Shown in pieces: positions 17,106 to 25,836 of a stretch of 64,000 nt of DNA. The position numbers and the translations under genes were made by a program. Positions within the stretch are counted from its first letter, which is position 1. Each line of letters opens with the position of its first letter. The notes under the pieces are model-generated. The model was not told the origin of the DNA, made no database searches, and was given only the letters and a program-made list of their open reading frames with translations. This stretch comes from Candidatus Altimarinota bacterium (GTDB taxonomy: Bacteria; Cyanobacteriota; Cyanobacteriia; Cyanobacteriales; Microcystaceae), in NCBI GenBank assembly GCA_012031035.1, contig JAAUUT010000002.1, positions 44,061-108,060 on the forward strand, in the 5' to 3' direction.

Positions 17106-17539
17106 TATCCCATCTTAATACAAAACTTCTTTTATTTTCGACAATATTTTTAGCGTTGTCAAAAGACAATTTGTAGAATTAGATTAAGTTGGATTTAACA
17201 TCTTGTACTCTTGGCAAGAATTGCCGGAGAATGAATTCCTATTCCCTTTCATCAAAGCATGAATTTTCGTCTAACTATCGATCTCTACTAATTTTGTTTT
17301 TGAGGATAAGCCTGATTTAATAAAAATTTTTGATTTGGCAATTTTAATCTGAAGCGTTAATGTTAATAGCTCGCGTAAACCCACACATACCAACCTTGCC
17401 CCTTTGCTGGTCTAACAGTTTAGTTGGAGGAGGCTGGTCGGTTTTGTAAAACGGTAGTAGCGATCGCGCTCTGCGATCGCCTTTATAGATCTCAAATGGG
17501 TTCTATAGATTATAGATTTGCCTATTTTAGAATGCCTGC
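17106..17539. other. Intergenic stretch without a recognised gene
   Basis: 434 bases between two minus-strand genes. No open frame with family features was found on either strand; the best short frames lack a ribosome site or homology-like motifs. Two HIP1-type motifs occur at about 17459-17481. It presumably holds the promoter of the TPR gene near 17110-17200. Confidence 0.4.
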
Positions 17540-18016
17540 CTATACTTGTTCTTTGCTGCCAAACAATTCTTTAATTCGTTTTTCTAGTTCTTCCGATGAG
17601 ACATCCTCCTGGTGCGTTGCAATCGACCAATGATTTCCACTTGGGTCTTTCAACCCCGCATGGCGATCGCCCCAGAACTCATCTTTTGGCTCCATCATTG
17701 AAATACCACCTACTTGAAGCGCACGCTCGTAAGTTGCGTCGGCATTTTCAACGTATAAATAAATCGAACTCTGCATTGGTTTACACTCGCCTTTTGCTTC
17801 ACTCACCATGATTACTGAGTCGCCAATTCTCACCTCAGCGTGCATGATGCCGCCTTCTGGGCATAAGATACGACAAATTTCTTTTGCTTCAAATCCTTGC
17901 TTAAGAAACTCGATTAGGGTTGCTGCTCCTTGGACAACAAGGTATGGCGTAACAGCGCGATAACCTTCAGGAATTGGTTTAACTACCATTATCGTTGCCT
18001 TCATAAGATAGAACAA
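17540..18016 (-). CDS. VOC (glyoxalase/bleomycin-resistance) family protein, PhnB-like
   Basis: 158 residues as the longest frame; the true start is probably Met 5 or Met 10 (ATG 17989), since the family begins KPIPEGYRAVTPYLVVQGAA. The single domain has the PhnB-like order: VTPYLVVQGAATLIEFLKQGFEA, GGIMHAEVRIGDSVIMVSEA, then DRHAGLKDPSGNHWSIATH. Members are often annotated as glyoxalase-like; the substrate is unknown. It lies at the start of a cluster of small accessory enzymes. Confidence 0.85.
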   Translation of the reverse strand: MFYLMKATIMVVKPIPEGYRAVTPYLVVQGAATLIEFLKQGFEAKEICRILCPEGGIMHAEVRIGDSVIMVSEAKGECKPMQSSIYLYVENADATYERALQVGGISMMEPKDEFWGDRHAGLKDPSGNHWSIATHQEDVSSEELEKRIKELFGSKEQV

Positions 18017-18123
18017 GTATATTATAGTACAAACGAATTAATTTGTCCACAATTGTTCAACGAACTATGACGCGGCTTGCAAACAACGACAAGCAAGCAA
18101 CTTAATTATATTGAGTTCCTATT

Positions 18124-18597
18124 CTAGCTTTGATGCCAAAATGCGATCGCGAGCAATGTTGCTGCTGCAAGCGCTGATACCGTCCGAATGTGGTTCCAGA
18201 ACGTCCAGTTGGTAAGGTAGCTAGACCATAGATTTGCACCGTCAGCGCTATCTGGTTTTGCGATCGCCAGTGCGTCATTGAGCGGTACATTGAATGAGAT
18301 CGTTACTCCTACTGTCCCGACGAGATACAACAGACTACCGACGAGCAAGTAAACAGCACTTGGTTGATGCCACTTTTGTAATGAAGAAATAGCCAGATAG
18401 ATGCAAGCCGCAGCCGTTCCAAACAGCGCCGTCATAAATAACGGATTAATCGCCGTAATATTGATGGATTGCATGGCAGCAATCCCCTGTGCTGGCTGAA
18501 GTCGAGCCAGAGCCTTCATCACGAAGGTCGAAAAGGCGAAGAAAACTCCCGCTATTAGCCCGCAGCCTAATACTGCGAAAAGCTTCAATGCAAACAT
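18124..18597 (-). CDS. DUF1772 membrane protein
   Basis: 157 residues with four predicted membrane helices (around residues 4-24, 52-70, 80-100 and 138-155). The conserved pattern includes GVFFAFSTFVMKALARL, INPLFMTALFGTA, FNVPLNDAL and a Trp-rich segment (WTFWNHIRTVSA). This is the DUF1772 family, some fungal members of which are anthrone oxygenases; a role in bacteria is not established. It follows the small genes at 18703-20378 on the same strand and may be cotranscribed. Confidence 0.8.
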   Translation of the reverse strand: MFALKLFAVLGCGLIAGVFFAFSTFVMKALARLQPAQGIAAMQSINITAINPLFMTALFGTAAACIYLAISSLQKWHQPSAVYLLVGSLLYLVGTVGVTISFNVPLNDALAIAKPDSADGANLWSSYLTNWTFWNHIRTVSALAAATLLAIAFWHQS

Positions 18598-18702
18598 AAA
18601 GCCTCCTGTAAATTCATGTCTAAAGCTCTCAATTATCGGACATAGCTTGTCTTCGGCAATTTTATCTCTTCAAAATTAATTCAAGCTGTACCTCAACTGC
18701 AT

Positions 18703-19023
18703 CTACATAATCTTGGTTATTGAGAGCGTCAGGAGAGAGTCTGCCTTTTTGATAGCACTCTCAATCAACGTTTCCGCAGTCACTAGTCGGTGTTTGATGG
18801 CTGTGCGAAAAGCCCCATTACTGGGAATTCCATCATCTTGGAAATATCCTTGATAACCTAGATGCACGAGATTGAAAGGTCGAGTATTTTCAACTTGGTT
18901 GCGAAGATTGATGTTTGGGTTAGCGATCGCGTAGCGTGGACTTTGCCCAATCGCGACTTCAGAAGCTAGTATCAATGCAGCAATAGATGGTAGCAAAGTC
19001 AATAAGTTATCTAACGATTTCAT
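18703..19023 (-). CDS. Small exported protein of unknown function
   Basis: About 106 residues when started at ATG 19023 (MKSLDNLLTLLPSIAALILA...), which gives a good signal peptide with likely cleavage after VAIGQS; a longer open frame upstream runs antisense-like through the XapX gene and is unlikely. The mature part contains NLVHLGYQGYFQDDGIPSNG and a helical tail. The start has a GGAGGA-type ribosome site (TCGGAGGAAAAAG before ATG). No known family recognised. It lies in a same-strand group with the XapX and DUF1772 genes. Confidence 0.6.
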   Translation of the reverse strand: MKSLDNLLTLLPSIAALILASEVAIGQSPRYAIANPNINLRNQVENTRPFNLVHLGYQGYFQDDGIPSNGAFRTAIKHRLVTAETLIESAIKKADSLLTLSITKIM

Positions 19024-19060
19024 AGTCTTTTTCCTCCGATGTAATTTTTTTTGCTCGAAC

Positions 19061-19240
19061 TTATGGCTTTGTAAATAACTGAACGAGCAAGCTGTAACAA
19101 TAACCACCCAGCACCACCCCGGCTGCGCCAATTAGACCCATTAACGGCGGAACTGGGGCAGGTAGCTTGAACCAACCAAACACAACACCAATAATCCATC
19201 CCCCTATTAATGCCATCCCTGCGTCTTTTAAAAAAGTCAT
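19061..19240 (-). CDS. XapX-domain small membrane protein
   Basis: A 59-residue gene: MTFLKDAGMALIGGWIIGVV then FGWFKLPAPVPPLMGLIG, ending LLVQLFTKP. It has two membrane helices with the PAP(V)PPLxGLIG turn of the XapX (DUF1427) family, which is normally 50-60 residues long. The start ATG has GGAG about nine bases upstream. XapX proteins often occur next to small oxidoreductases or hydrolases; function unknown. It lies 25 bases downstream of the DUF4440 gene on the same strand, consistent with an operon. Confidence 0.78.
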   Translation of the reverse strand: MTFLKDAGMALIGGWIIGVVFGWFKLPAPVPPLMGLIGAAGVVLGGYCYSLLVQLFTKP

Positions 19241-19264
19241 CTTCGTCGCTCCGCTAGGTTAAAT

Positions 19265-19687
19265 TTATTCACTATTGTTGGACATCAAAATGGCAAAGCA
19301 CCAACCTTCACTGGTTTTTCGCATTACGTGACAATATTTTCGATGACTTTTATAATCCTTGGGAGATTCTAGAGACGCAGCAATGACTAGCTTTTGATGT
19401 CCAACCTCGATAGCGAGGTTGCCCTGTCGCTCGATACGAATGGGAATTTGCTCGATCGATTCAAATTGAACTTTATGAAACAGCTTCGACTCACATTCAT
19501 AGAAGTCTGACTTGCCGATGACAACATCATTTCCTTGCAGCATTAGTAAGATGTCATCAGTGCAAAGATTGCTATAGGTATGTGCATCACCATGCTCAAT
19601 CGAGTAAATCTGCTTTGCTCGAAGTGAGTTAATTTCCTCGCGATCTTCTACCGAAAACTCCCCAATCCATTTTGTTTCTTCATTCAT
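19265..19687 (-). CDS. SnoaL-like/DUF4440 NTF2-fold protein
   Basis: 140 residues. The pattern INSLRAKQIYSIEHGDAHTY, then DDILLMLQGNDVVIGKSDFYE, and HRKYCHVMRKTSEGWCFAIL is that of the cone-shaped NTF2-like DUF4440 family. Such proteins bind small molecules or act as isomerases, but no catalytic assignment is possible. It sits between azoR and the XapX gene on the same strand. Confidence 0.78.
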   Translation of the reverse strand: MNEETKWIGEFSVEDREEINSLRAKQIYSIEHGDAHTYSNLCTDDILLMLQGNDVVIGKSDFYECESKLFHKVQFESIEQIPIRIERQGNLAIEVGHQKLVIAASLESPKDYKSHRKYCHVMRKTSEGWCFAILMSNNSE

Positions 19688-19745
19688 GTGGGTTATTTTC
19701 TTTAAGAGTTTTTAAGTCAGCAAAAGAAGAAGTTATGGGAGCGCT

Positions 19746-20378
19746 CTAAACAGCAACTAGCTCAAGAATTTTGGTACGTGCAGACGCGATCGCATCTGCT
19801 AGCTTTTGACCGCCATATTCATCGTTTTCAACATGAATAAAGGTGATGTCGGCGATCCCTATAAAGCCAAAAATTGTTTCCAGGTAAGGAGTTTGAAAAT
19901 TCAGTTTCTCATTGCGACCGCCAGGTTCAAAACCAGAATCACCTCGCGCCGTAACGACAAACATTTTTTTACCAAATACGAGCGGTTTGTAAGGATTTAC
20001 AGAATCCTCTGGTTCAAAGGCAAAAGTGCGTCCTACTCGTACAATTTGGTCGATATACGCCTTGAAGGTACTGGGAACGCTGAAATTATACATGGGAGTG
20101 CCGATGACGTAGATATCGGCAGCCAAGAATTCATCCACCAGTTCGTCGCTGATACAAATCGCTTCCCGCAACTCAGGTGTGTGTTGCTCTGGCGGTGTAT
20201 AAGCTGCTGCAATCCAAGATTCAGTAACATGGGGAACGGGGTTTCGTCCAACATCCCGATAGGTGATGACATCGGTTGGGTAAGCTTGCTTCCAAGCTTC
20301 AACGAATTCACCTGTAAGTCTGCGAGAATGCGATCGCTCGCCTCTCGGACTAGAATCAATGTGTAACAAGCGTGCCAT
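19746..20378 (-). CDS. azoR: FMN-dependent NADH-azoreductase
   Basis: 210 residues, flavodoxin-2 fold. The FMN-phosphate loop is HIDSSPRGERSHSRRL (residues 6-21), followed by the FMN-contact segment GTPMYNFSVPSTFKAYIDQI and VTARGD. AzoR reduces quinones and azo compounds with NADH and is usually seen as a quinone-stress enzyme. It is divergent from an AraC regulator 162 bases away, which likely controls it. A large frame lies antisense inside the gene but carries no family motif. Confidence 0.9.
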   Translation of the reverse strand: MARLLHIDSSPRGERSHSRRLTGEFVEAWKQAYPTDVITYRDVGRNPVPHVTESWIAAAYTPPEQHTPELREAICISDELVDEFLAADIYVIGTPMYNFSVPSTFKAYIDQIVRVGRTFAFEPEDSVNPYKPLVFGKKMFVVTARGDSGFEPGGRNEKLNFQTPYLETIFGFIGIADITFIHVENDEYGGQKLADAIASARTKILELVAV

Positions 20379-20540
20379 AGTTTCTCCTCTGCGATTACCA
20401 TTTCAGTTTAGGAAAATCATCCAGGCTCAACTATCTGATTCTTGTGAGATTATCAAAATCTTGCGCTCGATTTTTAGATTGCTCGATAGGAAGCATCCAA
20501 AAGTGAATACAATCGAAAGTAGACGAATTGGGTTTGTACT

Positions 20541-21410
20541 ATGATCGCAGTTCCTCAACAACCTGAAACGATTTGTTTGCCTATTTTGTCTAGTCAAGAT
20601 CGGGGTTGGGAAAACATTCTAGTCGAACAATTTCAACACCCTCAAGGTGAGGCGAGTTGTCATTTCAGCGACGAACACGCGCTTTGTATGTCGCTTGCAC
20701 CTCGTCCAGTTCGCTTTCTACAAATTAAAGGAGGCAAAACTCATACAAGTCTGTATGGGAAAGGCGACATTTCCATCACACCTGCAAAGATGCCATTTTT
20801 TGCTCGTTGGGATAGCGACGATTGCTATTTGCAAATTCGCATTGCTTCTCGTTTTATTCAAAGGGTCGCTACAGAAACGCTGAATTTGAATTCAGATAGA
20901 CTTGAATTATTCTCAGAATTTCGGATTCGCGATCGCCATATTGAATCGATTGGTCTGATGCTTCTTAGCGAACTAAAACAAGAAAATTGGGGCGGAAAAC
21001 TTTATATTGAATCGCTAGCAAATGTATTAGCCGTGCATTTGCTCAGACAATATGCCGATACCAAACCTCGCCTTTCACGTTACGAGGGTGGATTGCCTCA
21101 GCGTCAACTTATTCAAGTATTGGACTACATCAACCAACATCTGGAACGAGATATCAAACTTGCAGATTTAGCGGCGTTGTTAGACATGAGTCAATTTCAT
21201 TTTAGCCATCTGTTTAAGCAAGCGATGGGCGTGCCTCCTTATCAATACCTGCTTCAGCAAAGAGTGGAACGCGCAAAGCAGTTGTTGAAACAAACAGGTC
21301 TATCTATTGTAGATATTGCTTTTTTGTGTGGTTTTAACAGCCACAGTCATTTAAGCAAACAATTTCGGCAGCTTACAGGGATGACCCCTACAGATTACAG
21401 AACAGGTTAA
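20541..21410 (+). CDS. AraC family transcriptional regulator
   Basis: 289 residues. The C-terminal ~100 residues hold both helix-turn-helices of AraC/XylS: IKLADLAALLDMSQFHFSHLF and LSIVDIAFLCGFNSHSHLSK, ending with TGMTPTDYRTG. The N-terminal part is a cupin-like sensor typical of this group. It is divergent from azoR and is the likely activator of that gene and the small genes after it. Inducer unknown. Confidence 0.92.
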   Translation: MIAVPQQPETICLPILSSQDRGWENILVEQFQHPQGEASCHFSDEHALCMSLAPRPVRFLQIKGGKTHTSLYGKGDISITPAKMPFFARWDSDDCYLQIRIASRFIQRVATETLNLNSDRLELFSEFRIRDRHIESIGLMLLSELKQENWGGKLYIESLANVLAVHLLRQYADTKPRLSRYEGGLPQRQLIQVLDYINQHLERDIKLADLAALLDMSQFHFSHLFKQAMGVPPYQYLLQQRVERAKQLLKQTGLSIVDIAFLCGFNSHSHLSKQFRQLTGMTPTDYRTG

Positions 21411-21465
21411 AGATGCGATCGCGTCGCTACAAATGTGCTGTTATCAAGATATAACATCTCATGTT

Positions 21466-21669
21466 TTAGAAAAACTGGACATTTTCAGTCCAATCCCAGA
21501 TTTTTTCTAATTGTCTGAGATTAATCAATCCATATTGCAATAGAACCATTGGCATGACGGTTAGATTTTCTTGAGAATGACGTAAAGCAAGTTTGATAGC
21601 ATCAGTGGGAATTGCTAACTCATCTACTAAAAAATTGATAAATCGTTGTTTTTTCTTGGTTTTCATCAT
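21466..21669 (-). CDS. DUF2949 family protein
   Basis: 67 residues. The sequence FINFLVDELAIPTDAIKLAL, then LTVMPMVLLQYGLINLRQLEKIWDW matches the DUF2949 pattern, a small cyanobacterial family of about 60 residues with no known function. Soluble and helical. It is convergent with the AraC gene; a 300-base gap upstream (21670-21967) shows no other gene. Confidence 0.82.
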   Translation of the reverse strand: MMKTKKKQRFINFLVDELAIPTDAIKLALRHSQENLTVMPMVLLQYGLINLRQLEKIWDWTENVQFF

Positions 21670-21967
21670 TTTATTTTAAATACGAGATTGCCTACTTTCA
21701 GCCCAATATAATCAAACAATGTGACAAACTAGTAACATTCAGATGTCAAACTGGTGACAAGTGCTTATTACAGAGTATGAACAGCAATGGTTTAGTATGC
21801 AGCTTTAAACTGAAAGGATTCTAAAATTTTTCTTAAAATTGAGTGAGAATTGATTATTAGCGTTCTTTTATCTTGTCAGTATAAATTTGTAACCATTAAG
21901 GAACATCTAACAGAAGAAATAGATCGTTTTCTATGAATTGATAAAATCTAACTCAATAGGAAGATCG

Positions 21968-22330
21968 TTATAACTCGTCATAATGAGCGATAGATGCGAT
22001 CGCCTTACCATCATCTCCAAAGAAAAAGACTTCAGCCCCTTTTTTTCCTAAAACTGCCCTGTAATAGATAACAAGACTATTAACGCTGTATAAAACATCG
22101 ATTAATTCAAATTTGAGATCGGGCATTTTTTCAAGTGCATTTTTCCAATATTGAGCAACTTTTTCTTTTCTTTTTAGCACTCCACTCGCTTCGCCACCGA
22201 ATAAAGCAATGAAAGGCGATGTCAATTGAAAATCATCGCTGTAATGAGAAAGTATGCGTTCTAAGTCGTGGCTATTCCACGAATCTATCCAGTCTCGTGC
22301 AAATTCTTGAGCCAATTTTTGGTTAATCAT
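21968..22330 (-). CDS. SnoaL-like NTF2-fold protein
   Basis: 120 residues. WIDSWNSHDLERILSHYSDDF near the N-terminus is the classic SnoaL opening, followed by FIALFGGEASGVLKRKEKVAQYW and a C-terminal strand pair. SnoaL-like proteins are small-molecule binders or isomerases; no catalytic residue can be assigned. It lies 68 bases downstream of the NgoPII-type nuclease gene's end on the same strand, and carries HIP1 motifs, unlike that RM system. Confidence 0.78.
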   Translation of the reverse strand: MINQKLAQEFARDWIDSWNSHDLERILSHYSDDFQLTSPFIALFGGEASGVLKRKEKVAQYWKNALEKMPDLKFELIDVLYSVNSLVIYYRAVLGKKGAEVFFFGDDGKAIASIAHYDEL

Positions 22331-22397
22331 TTTGCTTGCGATCGCTTTTTTTATAAAAGATTATGGTATGTCAATCTGGGATTTGACTTGACAACAT

Positions 22398-23255
22398 TTA
22401 GAGTTGATAACTAATCAATTTTGCAGAAATTCGTTTAACAGGGTTATCTGGCAGTTTGATTTTTACATTTTGAATTTGCAACCCCAAAGCATTAGTCCTT
22501 TCGAGTTTTTTTCTATCTTCAATAGGAAATGATAAATATTTACTTTCTCGCATCAAAGCAAATAATCTAAAAGTTTTATTGGATTCATAGTTAAGATCTA
22601 AATAACTATAAATTTTCTGAGGATGTTCTATGTGCCACATTCCTCGTATTCTAAGATAGGTAATTCCTAACGGATCGACTTTATTAACCCTTCCTAATTC
22701 TTTAGTTTGGCTAAACTCAACTTCAGGTATTTCACTAATTCCAGCAGCAATTTTAGTTCTTATCTTTTCATAAACTTCTCGACTTGCGGCATAGCAATCT
22801 CCATCTACTAACCAACGCGAACTTAATTTTTGTTGTTTTACACACCCAATAGCATAAATTATATCTTTTCTTGACCATTGTTCGCATTCACGACAGGTTC
22901 GCATAATCATCGGACTGTCTACAAAAAGCTGTGCTGAAGGATAAGAACTATTTAAAGCAATTGATGCTGTTTCTGATTCTAGTTTTTTGACCTCTACTGC
23001 ATCTCCATTTTTAATTATGAAATCTGGTGGATTATTAGCATTGCCAAAATATGAAAATATTGTTTCATAAATCTCAGCTTTTTTATTTTCATTTGTTTCG
23101 CTTAAAGTATTTGCAAAAATATCTTTAACAAAAAGCTCTAGAGCATCACCAGCAGCATTAATTTTATTTTTGCTTCGATAAAAACTTACAACATCAGGAA
23201 TCCGATCTGCTGTTATAGTAAAAATTGCTTGCAGAATATTAGTCATAGTTATCAA
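22398..23255 (-). CDS. Type II restriction endonuclease, NgoPII family
   Basis: 285 residues; the true start may be Met 4 (MTNILQAIF). Family hallmarks include AAGDALELFVKDIFA, NPPDFIIKNGDAVEVKK (a PD...EVK nuclease core, near residues 75-92), SSYPSAQLFVDSPMI, RECEQWSRKDIIYAIG and VNKVDPLGITYLRIRGMW. NgoPII-type enzymes recognise GGCC; that specificity is inferred from family only. It lies 14 bases downstream of its methylase on the same strand. No HIP1 octamer occurs in the pair, unlike the flanking genes. Confidence 0.85.
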   Translation of the reverse strand: MITMTNILQAIFTITADRIPDVVSFYRSKNKINAAGDALELFVKDIFANTLSETNENKKAEIYETIFSYFGNANNPPDFIIKNGDAVEVKKLESETASIALNSSYPSAQLFVDSPMIMRTCRECEQWSRKDIIYAIGCVKQQKLSSRWLVDGDCYAASREVYEKIRTKIAAGISEIPEVEFSQTKELGRVNKVDPLGITYLRIRGMWHIEHPQKIYSYLDLNYESNKTFRLFALMRESKYLSFPIEDRKKLERTNALGLQIQNVKIKLPDNPVKRISAKLISYQL

Positions 23256-23269
23256 TAATTTTATTACTT

Positions 23270-24364
23270 TTAAAGAAAAGTTAAATCTAAGCTTAGTTGT
23301 TTTGTTTTGGTTGCCTGAACTTGTTCTTCTTTTCGCTCATTTTGCTCTAATAGATTTGCTTTGATTGTTTTAGCTAAAGCATAGCTAAAATTAACCGGAA
23401 CGGCATTGCCAATCATTTTATAACCAGAATTCAAGTTTTTATAATAAAAAACTATATCGTCAGGAAAAGTTTGAATCCTAGCACATTCTCGAACAGATAA
23501 TCTTCTATAAGAAGAAAAAGATTCGGGATCGAAAATCCATTTATCTTTCCCTACATGAATCATTTTATTCGCTTGCGGATGGATGGGTGCGTGACGACCT
23601 CCCGCTTGAATAGTAAATGATGGTTCGTCCCAGGAACGAACTCGATTTCGAGACATATAAATACTTGAAAACCCCCCTAACATATATTCATGATTTTGTA
23701 CGAGACAAGTCTCTCCATTTGTCCGAACTTTCGCAATAGCAGGTAAGGCAGATTCTTGTAAATCCCAAATCGCATCTTTCAATGTAGGAAAGTTGAAAGT
23801 TTTGGAGACTAAATTAAAATCAAACTTCTTGTTTAAATCAATGTGATAGCCGATAAAAATTACTCGTTTTCTTTCTTGGGGAACGTTGTAATCTAAAGCA
23901 TTTAACAATTTAAAATTGACAACATAATTAGCTTCTTCAAAAGCTGTAATAATATTATTTAACGCCCGATTATGCTTTTTGTGCATCATTCCAGAAACGT
24001 TTTCAGCCAAGAAAAATAAAGGTTGTTTGTCTCTGAGAATGCGAATATACTCTAAAAATAGTTGACCGCGATCGTCGTTGATTCCTCTTTGTGTACCCGC
24101 TTCACTCCAACTTTGACAAGGAGGACCGCCAATGATTCCTATACAGTCTGGAATCTCCTCTGAGGAGATTGTTCTAATATCTCGTTTGTCTAGAAAAGTA
24201 TCTGAATAATTTTTTTCATAGGTTTCCCAGATTTCCTTGTCATATTCGTTTGCCCATATAATATTAAAGCCAGCTTGACTAAAACCTAAATCTAATCCTC
24301 CGCATCCAGAAAATAAAGAAACTATATTTAATGGCTGTGTTTTTGGCAAACTTGATAACTTCAT
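23270..24364 (-). CDS. DNA (cytosine-5) methyltransferase, partner of the NgoPII-type nuclease
   Basis: 364 residues and intact. Motif I SLFSGCGGLDLGF, motif IV IGGPPCQSWSEAG with the catalytic Cys, motif VI FLAENVSGM, motif VIII QERKRVIFIG, and motif X YKMIGNAVPVNFSYALAK are all present in order, with the target-recognition domain between about residues 190 and 290. It methylates cytosine at the nuclease's site, probably GGCC. It is the first gene of the RM unit and is divergent from purN, 46 bases apart. Confidence 0.92.
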   Translation of the reverse strand: MKLSSLPKTQPLNIVSLFSGCGGLDLGFSQAGFNIIWANEYDKEIWETYEKNYSDTFLDKRDIRTISSEEIPDCIGIIGGPPCQSWSEAGTQRGINDDRGQLFLEYIRILRDKQPLFFLAENVSGMMHKKHNRALNNIITAFEEANYVVNFKLLNALDYNVPQERKRVIFIGYHIDLNKKFDFNLVSKTFNFPTLKDAIWDLQESALPAIAKVRTNGETCLVQNHEYMLGGFSSIYMSRNRVRSWDEPSFTIQAGGRHAPIHPQANKMIHVGKDKWIFDPESFSSYRRLSVRECARIQTFPDDIVFYYKNLNSGYKMIGNAVPVNFSYALAKTIKANLLEQNERKEEQVQATKTKQLSLDLTFL

Positions 24365-24410
24365 CGATTACAATTTAACCTTTAGGCTGACTTTTTCTAT
24401 TTCTGAAGCA

Positions 24411-25079
24411 ATGACAGTGCAAATCGATCGCGATCGAAATTACTCTACCTTATCTTTAGTTTCCCCTATCCCACCACCAGAAGATATTCGGCTCGATCGC
24501 GCGATAAGATTAGGCGTAATGGCATCTGGTAGCGGTACGAATTTTGAAGCTTTGGCACAAGCAATAGATAATCGAGAACTTAATGCTCAAATACCAGTTT
24601 TAATTTACAATAATCCTGAAGCCAAGGTAAAGGAAAAAGCAAAGAAATGGAACGTTCCTGCGATATTACTCGACCATCGAATCTATAAACGTCGCGAGGA
24701 TTTAGATCGGGTAATTATCGAAGTATTCCAACAAAATCAGGTTGAATGGATTGTTATGGCTGGATGGATGCGAATTATTACTTCAGTTCTTCTCGATGCG
24801 TTTCCCAATCGCGTGATTAATATTCATCCTAGCTTATTACCTAGTTTTAAAGGCGTTCGCGCTATCGAGCAAGCCTTGGAATCAAAAGTTAAAATTACGG
24901 GGTGTACCGTTCACCTTGCTAGTTTAGAAGTCGATAGCGGCCCAATTATAATGCAAGCTGCTGTTCCTATCTTACCAAATGACACGCCAGAAACCCTACA
25001 CGCGCGAATACAGATACAAGAACACAAAATCTTCCCCATCGCGATCGCGTTAGCTGCTAAACAATTCGGCTTCCAATAA
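24411..25079 (+). CDS. purN: Phosphoribosylglycinamide formyltransferase
   Basis: 222 residues. It transfers formyl from 10-formyl-THF to GAR in purine synthesis. The glycinamide-binding loop GVMASGSGTNFEAL (near residue 35), AGWMRIIT, the catalytic INIHPSLLPSFKG (Asn and His) and GCTVHLASLEVDSGPII (Asp) are all present. The first ~30 residues (up to IRLDRAIRLG) are an N-terminal extension seen in cyanobacterial PurN. Confidence 0.92.
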   Translation: MTVQIDRDRNYSTLSLVSPIPPPEDIRLDRAIRLGVMASGSGTNFEALAQAIDNRELNAQIPVLIYNNPEAKVKEKAKKWNVPAILLDHRIYKRREDLDRVIIEVFQQNQVEWIVMAGWMRIITSVLLDAFPNRVINIHPSLLPSFKGVRAIEQALESKVKITGCTVHLASLEVDSGPIIMQAAVPILPNDTPETLHARIQIQEHKIFPIAIALAAKQFGFQ

Positions 25080-25081
25080 TC

Positions 25082-25291
25082 GTGCAATTTCTATCACCAT
25101 TTCGTCCATTTATTTCATCGATCGTTGCATGTATAGGAATTGTTTTAATGTCTCTCTTTTTTGGTGCGTTGCGTAGCGGCGCAAATGTCATGCAACGCAA
25201 TGCAGGCATTCCCGTCACCATCGTATATGTAATTCAAGGATTGACATTATTATTTATTACAATTAGTTTGGCAATCGAGCAAAGGAAGTAA
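25082..25291 (+). CDS. Short membrane protein resembling the C-terminus of a sugar/nucleoside ABC permease
   Basis: 69 residues from a GTG start two bases after purN. It has two hydrophobic segments and the pattern LFFGALRSGANVMQRNAGIPVTIVYVIQG split over residues 25-53. This matches the closing part of BmpC/YufP-type sugar or nucleoside ABC permeases, which are over 300 residues long. It is therefore probably the surviving tail of a lost permease, or a very short derived protein. No other transporter gene is near. Confidence 0.55.
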   Translation: MQFLSPFRPFISSIVACIGIVLMSLFFGALRSGANVMQRNAGIPVTIVYVIQGLTLLFITISLAIEQRK

Positions 25292-25325
25292 TTTGGGGAT
25301 TGGTGATTGGGGAAAGGGGAATAAC

Positions 25326-25751
25326 CTACCCTTTCAATTGATACACTCTTTCCCACTGTTGCGTAGTGACTTTAAAGTTTGTGCTGTTGGGTGCGCGAAT
25401 TACGAGTAAATCTTTGAGGATGGGATCGTATTTGATTTCGTTGCGGCGCAATGGTTGCCCGAGAAGTTTGCGTAAAAAACGAAGCTTGACGCGAGGTTTA
25501 TCTTTTTTAGCGTTGTCGATCGCAATCCAATAGTCAAGATCGGAAATTTCTATCGGGATTTGAGGCGGTTCGATAATTTCTGCGATCGCGTAAATTCCTG
25601 CTTGCTCCCCAGCTATCCATACCAACACGCCATCGCCAACTTGTATCTCTTTGTTGTAGCGAGTAACTAACCAGGGAATTTCATCTAACTGTGCGATCGC
25701 CTCTAGAAGACGGTAATATTTAGGATTACCTTGAAATAGCCAATGAGACAC
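25326..25751 (-). CDS. EVE domain protein
   Basis: 141 residues. The order WLFQGNPKYYRLLEAIAQ, WLVTRYNKEIQVGDGVLVWIAG, GIYAIAEIIEPP and the C-terminal basic half fit the EVE (PUA-like) fold, which binds modified bases in DNA or RNA. EVE domains often appear with restriction systems, and two RM systems lie in this window, but the gene is not adjacent to either. The gene converges with the purN unit. Confidence 0.75.
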   Translation of the reverse strand: MSHWLFQGNPKYYRLLEAIAQLDEIPWLVTRYNKEIQVGDGVLVWIAGEQAGIYAIAEIIEPPQIPIEISDLDYWIAIDNAKKDKPRVKLRFLRKLLGQPLRRNEIKYDPILKDLLVIRAPNSTNFKVTTQQWERVYQLKG

Positions 25752-25836
25752 TATAGTGTGTAATAGATCGTTAAAGATGCGCTGGGCGATCGGTTAACAA
25801 CGAGGCTGAAAGTTAAAAACCGATCGCTATTATCGC

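Noticed and set aside
17424..17633. Plus-strand frame of 69 residues
   Set aside because: Lies partly antisense to the VOC gene and has no motif or good ribosome site.
19806..20366. Long frame antisense to azoR
   Set aside because: No family-like motif, and the azoreductase on the other strand is complete and typical.
20033..20401. Second frame over the azoR start on the same strand
   Set aside because: Out of frame with azoR, Ser- and Leu-rich without motifs.
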